60,189 bases of DNA, from assembly GCA_005885515.1 (NCBI GenBank), contig VAWK01000025.1, forward strand, positions 1 through 60,189. The letters run 5' to 3'. The stretch comes from Actinomycetota bacterium (GTDB taxonomy: Bacteria; Actinomycetota; Thermoleophilia; Solirubrobacterales; Solirubrobacteraceae). Each line of letters starts with the position of its first letter. The stretch's first letter is position 1. A model generated the notes under the pieces. That model saw only the letters and a program-made list of their open reading frames with translations. It had not been told where the DNA came from and did not search any database. Both the position numbers and the translations under genes were made by a program. This document shows positions 42,294-50,286 of this stretch, one piece after another.

Positions 42294-42575
42294 TCAGGCC
42301 AGCGTGCCTGCCGGCAGCACGAAGCGCACCGGGGTCCGCGGCTCGTTGCCCACGAGGCCCAGGCGCGGGCCATGCAAACCTCGTCGCGGAGCTCCGGAGA
42401 CGATCGCCTCGGCCACGCCGCCGTGGTCGGCGATCCACGCCATCGCCGCCGCGAAGTCGCCTGACGCGAGAAGCGCCGCGCGCTCGACGACATCCCCGCC
42501 GGAGGAGTGAGGGCGTGCGAGCCGCTTCACGAGGGCACGGATCTCAGCGTCGTCGGCCGCGTCTTGCGCGCTCAC
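42294..42575 (-). CDS. small uncharacterised protein, third of a coupled trio
   Basis: 93 residues from GTG 42575, whose start overlaps the upstream stop (GTGA, 42575-42572). It is acidic and helical (AADDAEIRALVKRLARPHSS; ERAALLASGDFAAAMAWIAD) with a C-terminal beta-like stretch (LGLVGNEPRTPVRFVLPAGT). I recognise no family. The coupling to the upstream gene supports it being real. Confidence 0.6.
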   Translation of the reverse strand: MSAQDAADDAEIRALVKRLARPHSSGGDVVERAALLASGDFAAAMAWIADHGGVAEAIVSGAPRRGLHGPRLGLVGNEPRTPVRFVLPAGTLA

Positions 42576-42889
42576 GAGAACTCCGTCACCGAGTAAACGG
42601 GATGATTGACACGCGCTAGCTGGCTCTGGCCGCCGTCGTCGGTATGCACGCAGAACGCCTCGAAGCGCCCATGGTCGAGAATCGCGACCACGACGGCGCC
42701 GTCCTTGGACAGCGGCTTGCCGACCTGGATCTCCCGGTCCTGTCCGTCGAAGCGACAGCTCAGCTTGAAGATCCGCCGCGACCGCGCAGGGCAACCGGCG
42801 GCGAGCTCCGAGCGCTCGCGCAGCTCGCTGTAGGCCTCCTCGGTGCGCCCTCCCTCCGAGTCGATGCCGGCGACGAAGAAGCTGGTCAC
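42572..42889 (-). CDS. small uncharacterised protein, second of a coupled trio
   Basis: 105 residues from GTG 42889, overlapping the upstream TGA (GTGA). VTSFFVAGIDSEGGRTEEAY begins with a short strand-turn-helix. The middle part is beta-rich (RRIFKLSCRFDGQDREIQVG, VVVAILDHGRFEAFCVHTDD), ending VYSVTEFS. It has two to three cysteines. No family recognised; it could be a small barrel or ligand-binding domain. Confidence 0.65.
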   Translation of the reverse strand: MTSFFVAGIDSEGGRTEEAYSELRERSELAAGCPARSRRIFKLSCRFDGQDREIQVGKPLSKDGAVVVAILDHGRFEAFCVHTDDGGQSQLARVNHPVYSVTEFS

Positions 42890-43041
42890 CTGCGCCGCGC
42901 CTTGACCGGCATCGCGGGATAGCGCCGGCGCTCGTCGGGCGTCATCTTGCGGATCGTCAGCGAGCCCTCCTTGACCTGGCGCTGGATCTCCTCCAGCTTC
43001 ACGCGACGGCGCTCGGCCGCGCGATCTGCCTGAGTGATCAT
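42886..43041 (-). CDS. 51-residue protein, first of a coupled trio
   Basis: From ATG 43041 the product is 51 residues and highly charged: ADRAAERRRVKLEEIQRQVK is a basic amphipathic helix, followed by GSLTIRKMTPDERRRYPAMP. GGAGTA lies just upstream. Its TGA overlaps the next GTG. The composition suggests RNA or protein binding. No named family is recognised. Confidence 0.6.
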   Translation of the reverse strand: MITQADRAAERRRVKLEEIQRQVKEGSLTIRKMTPDERRRYPAMPVKARRR

Positions 43042-43203
43042 TACTCCAGGCTAGCGCGCCTGGGAGCCCTTGCAGAAGAATCGGCGGCCGGCGGGCCGAT
43101 TCAGGCGGGCGACCGGCCGCTGCTCCGGTGTGCCCAGTTGCCCCATAACGCGCTCCTGACGTGGGTCGCCCGTCAGCGCCGCAGCGGGCCCCTCGGATCC
43201 GTG

Positions 43204-43295
43204 CACTGCGTTGCGGCAATCGCCGGCAACGCCAGGGATGACTCATGGCCACTGCGTTGCGGCAATCGCCGGCAACGCCAGGGATGACTCATGGC
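43204..43295. repeat. perfect 46-bp tandem duplication at a start codon
   Basis: Units 43204-43249 and 43250-43295 are identical. Each contains an AGGGA ribosome-like site and ATGG at its end; the second ATG (43291) is a start of the DUF4395 gene. The first ATG (43245) opens an 18-codon frame ending at TAA 43299-43301, overlapping the second start. Confidence 0.9.
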
Positions 43296-43965
43296 GGTTA
43301 AGGCGCGTTCTATCGTAATGGCCGTGCGGGATTTCCTGTCGTTTCCCAATCCTGTCAACGAGAAGGCCGCGCGCACGGTGGCCTTCGTCGTTATGGTCGT
43401 GAGCGCCGTCGGTCTGGCGACGTCTACCTACTGGCTGTTCGTTCCGCTGGCCTACGGTTTCGTCGCGCGAGTTCTGGCCGGGCCGAGGCTCAGTCCGCTC
43501 GGCCGACTGGCGAGCGCGGTGGTGGCGCCGCGGCTCGGGGCGCCGAAGCCGGTGCCGGGCCCGCCCAAGCGCTTTGCGCAGGCCATCGGCGCCACGCTGA
43601 GCACCCTCGGTGTGGTGGTCGCATTCGGGCTGGGCGCGCATGGTGTCGGAGACGCGTTGTTTGCCCTCATGATCGTGGCGGCGGGTCTTGAGTCGCTCGC
43701 GGCGGTGTGCCTCGGCTGCGAGGTCTTCGCGTTGTTGATGCGGGCCGGGCTCGTGCCCGAGCGCGTGTGCCTGGAGTGCGCCGACATCTCAGGGCGGGTC
43801 GTCTCAGGGCGGCTCGCCCGAACGTCGTCCACACCACGCGTGCGAGGACGCCGTGCGCAATTGTCGCGGTCGCAAGCGATCTCGCTTCGACAAGCGCACG
43901 GCCGTCGGGCAGCCGTAACCAGAGCCCATGAGCGCGCTCACGCGACCGCGCGCAGCCGCCGGTAG
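43291..43965 (+). CDS. DUF4395 membrane protein
   Basis: 224 residues. The conserved core starts VRDFLSFPNPVNEKAARTVA and includes GPRLSPLGRLASAVVAPRLG, PKPVPGPPKRFAQAIG and CLGCEVFALLMRAGLVPERV, typical of DUF4395 proteins, with about four membrane helices. Relatives often sit beside thioredoxin/rhodanese genes and have a CxxC-type pair (C-L-G-C here), which hints at thiol redox, but no such partner is adjacent. Homologues begin near GTG 43324, so the start is uncertain. The basic C-terminal ~60 residues overlap the convergent SNF2 gene by 28 bp and look like run-on sequence. Confidence 0.82.
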   Translation: MAVKARSIVMAVRDFLSFPNPVNEKAARTVAFVVMVVSAVGLATSTYWLFVPLAYGFVARVLAGPRLSPLGRLASAVVAPRLGAPKPVPGPPKRFAQAIGATLSTLGVVVAFGLGAHGVGDALFALMIVAAGLESLAAVCLGCEVFALLMRAGLVPERVCLECADISGRVVSGRLARTSSTPRVRGRRAQLSRSQAISLRQAHGRRAAVTRAHERAHATARSRR

Positions 43966-46676
43966 GGCGTTCCGCGCAGCTCGCGCACGACCGCGTCGAC
44001 GACGCCCTCCTCGTCCTCCTCGCGGCCGTCGGTGACGGCTCCGATCACCGCGCGCTTGCGCTCCAGCAGGGTGGCGATCGTATCGTCGACCGTGCCAGCC
44101 GCGAGCAGGTAGGTGGCATTGACCGTGTCGTGCTGACCGAGGCGGTGACAGCGGTCCTCGGCCTGATCGTGCTTGGCGGGCGTCCAGTCGAGCTCGAGGA
44201 AGGCGACGCTCGAGGATCGCGTCAGCGTGATGCCATGGCCCGCGACCTCGATCGAGCAGACGATCAGCTGATTCTCGGCGCCGTCGGGCGCCTGGAACGC
44301 GCGCAACGCGGCGTCGCGCGCGGTGTGGCTGTCTTCCCCGAGGATGTGCAGCGCCGTGGGGAAGCGCTCGAGCACGGCGCGCTGGATCTCGCGATGCTGT
44401 GCGAACACGACGAGCCGCTCGCCGGAGGAGCAGAAGTCATGGATCCAGGCGAGCGCGGCGTGGAGCTTGCCGCGCGCGGCGAGCAGCTTGAGCGCGTTCA
44501 GTCGCACGAGGCGTTCGGCGCGCAACGCCGCCGCGACCTTCGCGTCGAGCTCGCGCAGGTCGAACGGCTGGCTCTGCAGCCACGCGACGAGATCGCTCTC
44601 GGCGAGGCGGTACTCGGGCTCGTTGTCGAGCTCGATCGGGACGACGCCGCGCGTCTTGGCCGGCAGCTGCGGTAGGACGTCGGCCTTGAGGCGACGGGCG
44701 AAGCAGCGCGCGCGCAGATGCCAGTGCAGGCGCAGGTGGGCGTCGGGTCCGCGGAAGCGCTTGCCGAACTGCGCGCCCGAGCCGAAGTCGCCCAGTCGCC
44801 CGAGGATCCGCAGCTGCGAGATTAGCTCGGGGGGCCGATTCATCACGGGCGTGCCCGTGAGCGCGAGCACGAGGCCCTCGCGCGGCACCGCCGCGGACAG
44901 CCGCTGGACCGCCTGGGTGCGCTTCGCGGACGCGTTCTTGCAGTAGTGGGACTCGTCGAGCACGAGCGCGCGGGGGGATAGGGCCTGCAGCGCGGGCAGG
45001 CGCGCGGTGACGATGTCGTAGTTGACGACGGTCACGTCGGCCGGTTCGATCGGAGCATCCGCGCGTGTGCCGGCGAGCGCATGTGCACTGCGGCCGGGCA
45101 GCCAGCGCTCGAGCTCGCGCAGCCAGTTCAGCTTGAGGCTTGCCGGACACACGACGATCGCCGGGTAGGCGGCGTCGGCCTCCAGGCTCGCCAGCGCCTC
45201 GATTGTCTTGCCGAGACCCTGCTCATCGGCTAGGAACGCGCGCCGCTGTGCCAGCAGGTAGCTCACGCCCGCGCGCTGGAACGGCTTCAGCTCGCCGCCG
45301 AGCCCGGGCACGTCCAGCGGTGCGTCTGTCCCCGCCGAGAGCGCTACCAGGCCGGCGGCGTGGGCGTGCTCCTCGCGGACCTCCTGCAGCAGCGTGAGCG
45401 CCTCGGGCGCGATCCAGGTTTCGTGCGCGGCAAGGAAGCCGTCGAGCTCTGGAATGCAGAACGGATCGGCGCGGATCGAGGGGAGTCCCGCCTGCTCCCC
45501 CGCGCCCCCAGGGACGCGCTCGGTGCCGCGGTGGGGCCTACCGTGCGCGGCGCCCGCGAGTGCCGCGAAGGCGTCGAGCTGCGTGGGGTCGTGGCCGGGC
45601 GCGAGCACGAACGTCGGGTCATCGTGGAGGGCGGAGCGCTCCAGCACGGCAGGCGGCGCGGGCCGGTCCTCCAGCAGTGCCGCGATGCATCGCTTCGCCC
45701 CCTGGCTGATCCAGCCGCGCAGCCGGCCGTCCATCAGCCGCCACGAGTCGAGCGTCAGCGGAACGGTCGCGCCTCCGGGGGCGCCCACCGCCTGCTCGCG
45801 CAGCTCGCGCGGCAGCCGCGCGGTCTCACCGAGCAGCAGGAACACGGGCCGCTCGTGCGGGCCCGCGACCTCTACCGTGCCTACCCAGGTGGTGGCACGC
45901 GCCAGCCAGCTCTGTACACGCGGATCGATCCGGTTCGCCTCGAGCTCGGCGATCAGCTCGGCGATCGACTCGGCATCGTGCTCGACGACGGCCAGCGCGA
46001 ACGTCGCGCCGGGACCATCGAGCGCGCGCAGGCCGGCTTGGCCGGCGAGCACGCGGGCGAGCGTCGCGTGCGCGGGGGCGATCATGATCCAGTGCTCCCC
46101 GTGGCGGTCGCGGCGCATCTCGACATCGTGGGCGAGTGAGTCCCGCCCCGGCGCGGCTGACCTACCTTGTCTGATCTCCGTGAGCGCGTGCGCCGCGTCG
46201 TCGGTCAGGCGCAGACGGGAACTGGCTGTGGGCAGCTCATCGACGAGCCGCGCGGCGTGGCCGTCGAGCGGGATCAGCGCGCGGCCGATCTCGGGCAGGC
46301 GGTGGGCGTGGGGGTGCTCGAGCAGCGCTTGCGCGAGCTCGGGCGCGGTGTCGGTGGCGAAGCTCAGCCACCAGTTCTCATCGGGCCGGGCGAGGTCAAG
46401 CACGCACTCGTCGGGGCGCCGCCTGGCGCGGCGGCGCTCGATCGCGCGAGTGAGTGCGTCGGTCACATCCGCCGCACCCGACAGGCTCGCCAACAGGCGC
46501 GCGAGCGCCTCGGCGCGCTCGGGGTCGAGCGGGATGCACCACGCCCGCTCGACGGGGTCCCAGCGGCGGCCCGGTAGGGCGCGCAACAGTTGACGCAGGC
46601 GCTCGTTGTAGGGGAAGCGCAGCATGGCCTCACCGTCGGCGAGCGAGGCGCGGAAGCTGGAGGCGGACACGAGCAC
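43938..46676 (-). CDS. SNF2-family DNA-dependent ATPase (SMARCAL1/HARP-like)
   Basis: 912 residues from GTG 46676. The N-terminus has a HARP-like module (LRFPYNERLRQLLRALPGRR, then W-DPVERAWCIP). The helicase core starts at about residue 440: ELKPFQRAGVSYLLAQRRAF, Walker A LADEQGLGKTIEALAS, DESH in ALVLDESHYCKN and LTGTPVMNRP. The second RecA domain follows (VVFAQHREIQRAV, ending EDRCHRLGQHDTVNATYLLA). It probably remodels DNA forks or displaces proteins. About 300 residues between HARP and core are family-specific. The longer open frame to 46859 overlaps the next gene and is unlikely. Confidence 0.88.
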   Translation of the reverse strand: MLVSASSFRASLADGEAMLRFPYNERLRQLLRALPGRRWDPVERAWCIPLDPERAEALARLLASLSGAADVTDALTRAIERRRARRRPDECVLDLARPDENWWLSFATDTAPELAQALLEHPHAHRLPEIGRALIPLDGHAARLVDELPTASSRLRLTDDAAHALTEIRQGRSAAPGRDSLAHDVEMRRDRHGEHWIMIAPAHATLARVLAGQAGLRALDGPGATFALAVVEHDAESIAELIAELEANRIDPRVQSWLARATTWVGTVEVAGPHERPVFLLLGETARLPRELREQAVGAPGGATVPLTLDSWRLMDGRLRGWISQGAKRCIAALLEDRPAPPAVLERSALHDDPTFVLAPGHDPTQLDAFAALAGAAHGRPHRGTERVPGGAGEQAGLPSIRADPFCIPELDGFLAAHETWIAPEALTLLQEVREEHAHAAGLVALSAGTDAPLDVPGLGGELKPFQRAGVSYLLAQRRAFLADEQGLGKTIEALASLEADAAYPAIVVCPASLKLNWLRELERWLPGRSAHALAGTRADAPIEPADVTVVNYDIVTARLPALQALSPRALVLDESHYCKNASAKRTQAVQRLSAAVPREGLVLALTGTPVMNRPPELISQLRILGRLGDFGSGAQFGKRFRGPDAHLRLHWHLRARCFARRLKADVLPQLPAKTRGVVPIELDNEPEYRLAESDLVAWLQSQPFDLRELDAKVAAALRAERLVRLNALKLLAARGKLHAALAWIHDFCSSGERLVVFAQHREIQRAVLERFPTALHILGEDSHTARDAALRAFQAPDGAENQLIVCSIEVAGHGITLTRSSSVAFLELDWTPAKHDQAEDRCHRLGQHDTVNATYLLAAGTVDDTIATLLERKRAVIGAVTDGREEDEEGVVDAVVRELRGTPYRRLRAVA

Positions 46677-46749
46677 CGCACGATAGGCAACGCTCTGGAT
46701 GGGACCGCCTGCTGCCGGGCGCACGCTTTCCGGCGAACGCGATGGGCGT

Positions 46750-48363
46750 CTAACCGTTGAGCGTGAACACGCGGTAGGTGCCCCCGGCGGGCCAGGCGTA
46801 GACGATCCGGCTACCGTCGCTTCGCGACACGATCTGGAGCCGCGCTCCCGTGGCGGCAACGCCGGCGCTTACAGCGCGTGGAACGAAGATCACCGTCGCC
46901 AGGTTGCGAGCGCCGAGCGGCACCGGCGGTGAGGCTGCCTGGAGATCAAAGCCTGCGGAGTTGGGATCGTAAGAGAAGTTCTTCAGCGCGCCAGCCGTGT
47001 AAAGCGGAAACGCTCGCGACGTGTAGGTGATCCGCAAAGGCTGCGCTGTGCCCGGCGGGAACGGCGGTCCATAGACGCCCCAGAAGACCGCACGATTGAT
47101 GTCGTTCGCGTTCTCCTTCCACAGCCACAGCGTGCCGCCGAGCCCGTAGCGGTCCTGCAGTTCATAACTCGTGCGCAGCAGCGTGTTGTCATCCGCGGGG
47201 TTGTTTCCGAACTCGCCGATCCACAGCGGCAGCCCGAGCGCCTTGGCATCGGAGATCGCGCTTTCATACCCACCTTCAGAGGGGAAGAAGCGCGTGGAGG
47301 CGACCTGCTGGTCGAGGGTGAACACGCCCGTGTAGACGTGCGGGGCGTAGACGACATTTGGGTAGGAGCTGTACTCCGACCAGGGCGTGACGATCGCGCT
47401 GAAATCGGTGACGTCGCGCTCCACGTTGGGCTCGATGAAGAACAGCTGACGAAAGCCGGGCACGCTGCTCACGACGTGGTCGATGACCTTTGCGTAGAAC
47501 GGGAACAGCTCGGTCGCGTCGACCACGCCGGGCAGCGCGTTGAAGCCGGGGGAGGGCTCGTTGATGATCTCGTAGCCGGCCACCGTCGGTTCTTTTTGGA
47601 AGCGCTGGGCGAGCGCGAGCACGGCGCTGGCATAGTGCTCCTGCAACCCCACCCCGTCGGGGGCCGGCGCGTCGTCGTAGAGCTTCTGAAAGTCTTCCTG
47701 GACGGCGAGGTCGAGCTCGCGCACGCCGTTCAGTGCGCAGGCGGGCATGACGTACTGGCTGGCCCACAACGGCGCGCCGTCGAAGCCGCGGATCGGCTGG
47801 AACGGCGCTACGCAGGTGTCGCCCGCCGCCGTGTAGACGTACTTGCTCCACGCATCCTGGTGCATGTCGATCACGACGTAGATGCCGGCCGCCTTCGCCC
47901 AGGCGACGACCTGCGCGATGCGTTCGAGGTAGCTCTTGTCGATCGTCCCGGGCGCGGGCTCGAGCAGGCTCCAGGAGACGTTCAGGCGGATCGCGTCGTA
48001 GCCCAGTGGCGCGAGCTGGGAGAAGTCGTACTGGCAGATATCGACGCCCTCCACCGTCGTGTCATCGGGCGGGCACGCTCCGCCCGCATACGCGGTGGGA
48101 CCGGTCGGGTAGGGCGGGATGAGGTCGGGCCGGAAGTAGTCGACGAGCCCGTCGGCGTTGACGCCCTTCAGCAGCACCGCGCGGCCGCCGGAGTCGACGA
48201 TCTGGGGGAGCCCGGCCGGGCCGCCGACGGGGCCGACGTGAAGGAACGAGGGCGAAGGCAACTGGGTCGCCGCGGCTTGCGAGAAAGGCGCGGTGAGGCC
48301 GAACGCGCAGCCCAACGCGACCAGCGCCAGGGTGAACACTCGGCACCGCGTTACAAACACCAC
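46750..48363 (-). CDS. secreted GH5 glycosidase (endoglycoceramidase-like)
   Basis: 537 residues with a signal peptide (FTLALVALGCAFGLTAPFSQ, cleavage near AAA). Glycoside hydrolase family 5 features: VLLKGVNADGLVDY near the start, VVIDMHQDAWSKY, acid/base E269 in YEIINEPSPG and nucleophile E384 in WIGEFGNN. A C-terminal beta-sandwich follows. The order and the DMHQD motif resemble endoglycoceramidases and related GH5 enzymes acting on glycolipids. GTG 48363 is the start; an ATG at 48374 is out of frame. The duplicated regulatory element lies 30 bp upstream. Confidence 0.85.
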   Translation of the reverse strand: MVFVTRCRVFTLALVALGCAFGLTAPFSQAAATQLPSPSFLHVGPVGGPAGLPQIVDSGGRAVLLKGVNADGLVDYFRPDLIPPYPTGPTAYAGGACPPDDTTVEGVDICQYDFSQLAPLGYDAIRLNVSWSLLEPAPGTIDKSYLERIAQVVAWAKAAGIYVVIDMHQDAWSKYVYTAAGDTCVAPFQPIRGFDGAPLWASQYVMPACALNGVRELDLAVQEDFQKLYDDAPAPDGVGLQEHYASAVLALAQRFQKEPTVAGYEIINEPSPGFNALPGVVDATELFPFYAKVIDHVVSSVPGFRQLFFIEPNVERDVTDFSAIVTPWSEYSSYPNVVYAPHVYTGVFTLDQQVASTRFFPSEGGYESAISDAKALGLPLWIGEFGNNPADDNTLLRTSYELQDRYGLGGTLWLWKENANDINRAVFWGVYGPPFPPGTAQPLRITYTSRAFPLYTAGALKNFSYDPNSAGFDLQAASPPVPLGARNLATVIFVPRAVSAGVAATGARLQIVSRSDGSRIVYAWPAGGTYRVFTLNG

Positions 48364-48392
48364 GGGACAAGCATGACGACCACCCCGTCGTC

Positions 48393-48500
48393 TTACAAGT
48401 AATAAACCGTGCTACGACGTAAGCGAGGTTTTACGAAACCATCTCGAAACCATCTCAGTTTTATCTCTTTTCCGTCTTGACACTTCGCTAAAAACACTGG
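48393..48500. promoter_or_regulatory. duplicated regulatory element, copy 1
   Basis: Dyads in order: TTACAAGTAA (48393-48402), CTACGACGTAAG (48412-48423), GGTTTTACGAAACC (48427-48440), then an 11-bp tandem repeat GAAACCATCTC and the common block TTTTATCTCTTTTCCGTCTT ending in TTGACA at 48477-48482. It lies between the divergent GH5 and Lipoprotein_15 genes. A second copy lies at 50108-50201. Confidence 0.6.
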
Positions 48501-48759
48501 CAGGACACCTTCGAGGACTGATCCCCGAGAAGCTCTGCGCCGTGTGAGCGAGCCACCGCCTACAACGGCCTCGCCGAGAGCGTCCAACGGTCTCCGGGCG
48601 GTCCTCTGCCGAGAGCGACGGCGCCGCTCATCCGAAGGCCGCGTGGGTCCCGGAAACGTTCCAGCCGGCGCGGGATCCAGACTCGTCGGTCCAACCACGG
48701 AAGGTTCAGCGGGCCGGTGGTGTCTATGAAGGCGACACCTACTACGGAGGTAGCTTCAG
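48501..48759. other. rest of the divergent intergenic region
   Basis: The sequence between copy 1 of the element and the next start holds the ribosome site GGAGGTAG (48749-48756 region) but no convincing frame. Open minus-strand frames across it are Arg-rich shadows. Confidence 0.35.
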
Positions 48760-49323
48760 ATGAGAGGTCCAGCATTGCGGCAGCGGGTCGTGCGACAGTC
48801 GCGGACACGGCGCGTGTGGAGTCTGGTTGGGGCGGTCGGGGTAGGGGCCTTCGTGCTGTGCGCCTCGCTCGCCGCGCTCGTGCTCGCGGCCGGCCCCGTC
48901 ACGGTCTCCTCCACGTCGAACTCGAAGCTCGGCGAGCAGATCACCGTCGACGCGCATGGCCACACGCTCTATGCGCTCAGGCCGGAGAGCGTGCGACACC
49001 TGCTGTGCAAGAGCAGCGAATGCCTCCGCTTCTGGCCGCCGCTGACTGTCCGTTCGAGCAACAGCACGTTGAAGGCCGGATCCGGGGTGCATGGGCGCCT
49101 TTCGATCCTGCGTCGCGGCCACGGGATCTTCCAGGTCACGCTCGGCGGACTGCCTCTCTACCGCTATTCAGGCGACCACGCCAAGGGCGACGCCAACGGC
49201 GAAGGCATCCACAGCTTCGGCGGCACCTGGCATGTCCTGCGAGCGGCCAGCAGCGTCAGCCCGATGGCACCAGCGCCGAGCACTCCCGGCGCGCCCAGCC
49301 CGTCGCCCGGCTACGGCTACTGA
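48760..49323 (+). CDS. exported Lipoprotein_15-type repeat protein
   Basis: 187 residues with a long basic N-terminus and a membrane/signal segment (LVGAVGVGAFVLCASLAALV). The mature part holds two of the short conserved repeats of the COG4315/Lipoprotein_15 family: DAHGHTLYALRPES with a C-x5-C pair (LCKSSECLRFWPP), and GGLPLYRYSGDHAKGDANGE followed by GIHSFGGTWHVL. The Pro/Ser-rich tail ends PSPSPGYGY. Function unknown. Its downstream neighbour, a cupredoxin lipoprotein, starts 13 bp later. Confidence 0.85.
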   Translation: MRGPALRQRVVRQSRTRRVWSLVGAVGVGAFVLCASLAALVLAAGPVTVSSTSNSKLGEQITVDAHGHTLYALRPESVRHLLCKSSECLRFWPPLTVRSSNSTLKAGSGVHGRLSILRRGHGIFQVTLGGLPLYRYSGDHAKGDANGEGIHSFGGTWHVLRAASSVSPMAPAPSTPGAPSPSPGYGY

Positions 49324-49336
49324 GAAGATCGGACCG

Positions 49337-50029
49337 ATGCCCTCCCAGACCGCACGCCGGGCAAACCCCCATCCGGCAAGCAAGCTCTCGACGCTCGCCT
49401 CGATCGTCGGCCTGCTCGCGGTGGCGGGTTGCGGCGGCTCATCGAGCGGCACGACGACCTCCCGATCCACGCCGGCAGGCGCGGCCGTAACGCCAACGAC
49501 ATCGACCACTACCACGGCAGCGCCCGCTCCGAGCAATCCCGCCCCGATACCTAAACGCCGGCCGACAACCCCAAGCAAGACGACGAAAGCAACAACGACA
49601 TCCAGCACGGCGACATCACGCACGCCGAGAGCCTCGACACCACGCGCCGGGTCCTCCAAGCCGAAACGCGCGAGACCGGTAGCTCCCAGGGCATCTAGCC
49701 CGGCGAAGCGGAAGCCGTCGACGTCCGCACCGAAGCCAGTCGGGGAAACGCTGAGGCTGCAAGCCGATCCAGCAGGCCGACTGAGGTTCAACGAGACCGC
49801 GCTGAGTGCCAAGGGGGGCCAGGTCTCGATCGACTTCACCAACAAGGCGCCGCTGGCTCACAACATGACGATCGCGTCCTCATCGGGGTCGGTGGTAGGG
49901 GCCACCCCCACGTTCCGGGGCGGATCGAAGGCCCTGACGCTGAAGCTCAAACCCGGCACCTACAGGTTCTACTGCTCTGTCCCAGGACACCGCACGGCCG
50001 GGATGGAAGGCACGCTCACGGTCAAATAG
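49337..50029 (+). CDS. cupredoxin-domain lipoprotein
   Basis: 230 residues from ATG 49337. The lipobox LAVAGC (C about residue 36) predicts a lipid anchor. A ~110-residue Thr/Ser/Pro/Lys linker follows (KTTKATTTSSTATSRTPRAS), then a C-terminal cupredoxin domain. Type-1 copper ligands are in place: H in PLAHNMTI, and C, H and M in YRFYCSVPGHRTAGMEG. It can carry single electrons on the cell surface. It is 13 bp behind the Lipoprotein_15 gene, so they share a transcript. Confidence 0.88.
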   Translation: MPSQTARRANPHPASKLSTLASIVGLLAVAGCGGSSSGTTTSRSTPAGAAVTPTTSTTTTAAPAPSNPAPIPKRRPTTPSKTTKATTTSSTATSRTPRASTPRAGSSKPKRARPVAPRASSPAKRKPSTSAPKPVGETLRLQADPAGRLRFNETALSAKGGQVSIDFTNKAPLAHNMTIASSSGSVVGATPTFRGGSKALTLKLKPGTYRFYCSVPGHRTAGMEGTLTVK

Positions 50030-50107
50030 GCCCTGCCCGATCGGATGCTCGGCCTCCTCGGCGCGTGTGAGGCGGCTCTTGCCAGCAGTTCAAAATCCCA
50101 CATTGCG

Positions 50108-50201
50108 TTACAGGTAATAGACCGTGTTACGACGTAACTGAGGTTTTACGAAACAATCTGCGGTTTATCTCTTTTGCGTCTTGTACTTGGGCGCATTTTC
50201 T
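50108..50201. promoter_or_regulatory. duplicated regulatory element, copy 2
   Basis: TTACAGGTAA (50108-50117), GTTACGACGTAAC (50126-50138), GGTTTTACGAAACA (50142-50155), then TTTATCTCTTTTGCGTCTTG and TTGTAC (50181-50186), with AAGTAT at about 50204. It matches copy 1 base for base over most of its length but lacks the 11-bp internal duplication. The only start downstream is the penicillin-acylase-family gene at 50287. Confidence 0.65.
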
Positions 50202-50286
50202 GGAAGTATCCGGACGTTGCACAGTGTGACCGCGCCTGCATAGCAGGACTGCGGGGACCGTAGGCGCGCGTTTGGGAGGTAGGTCT

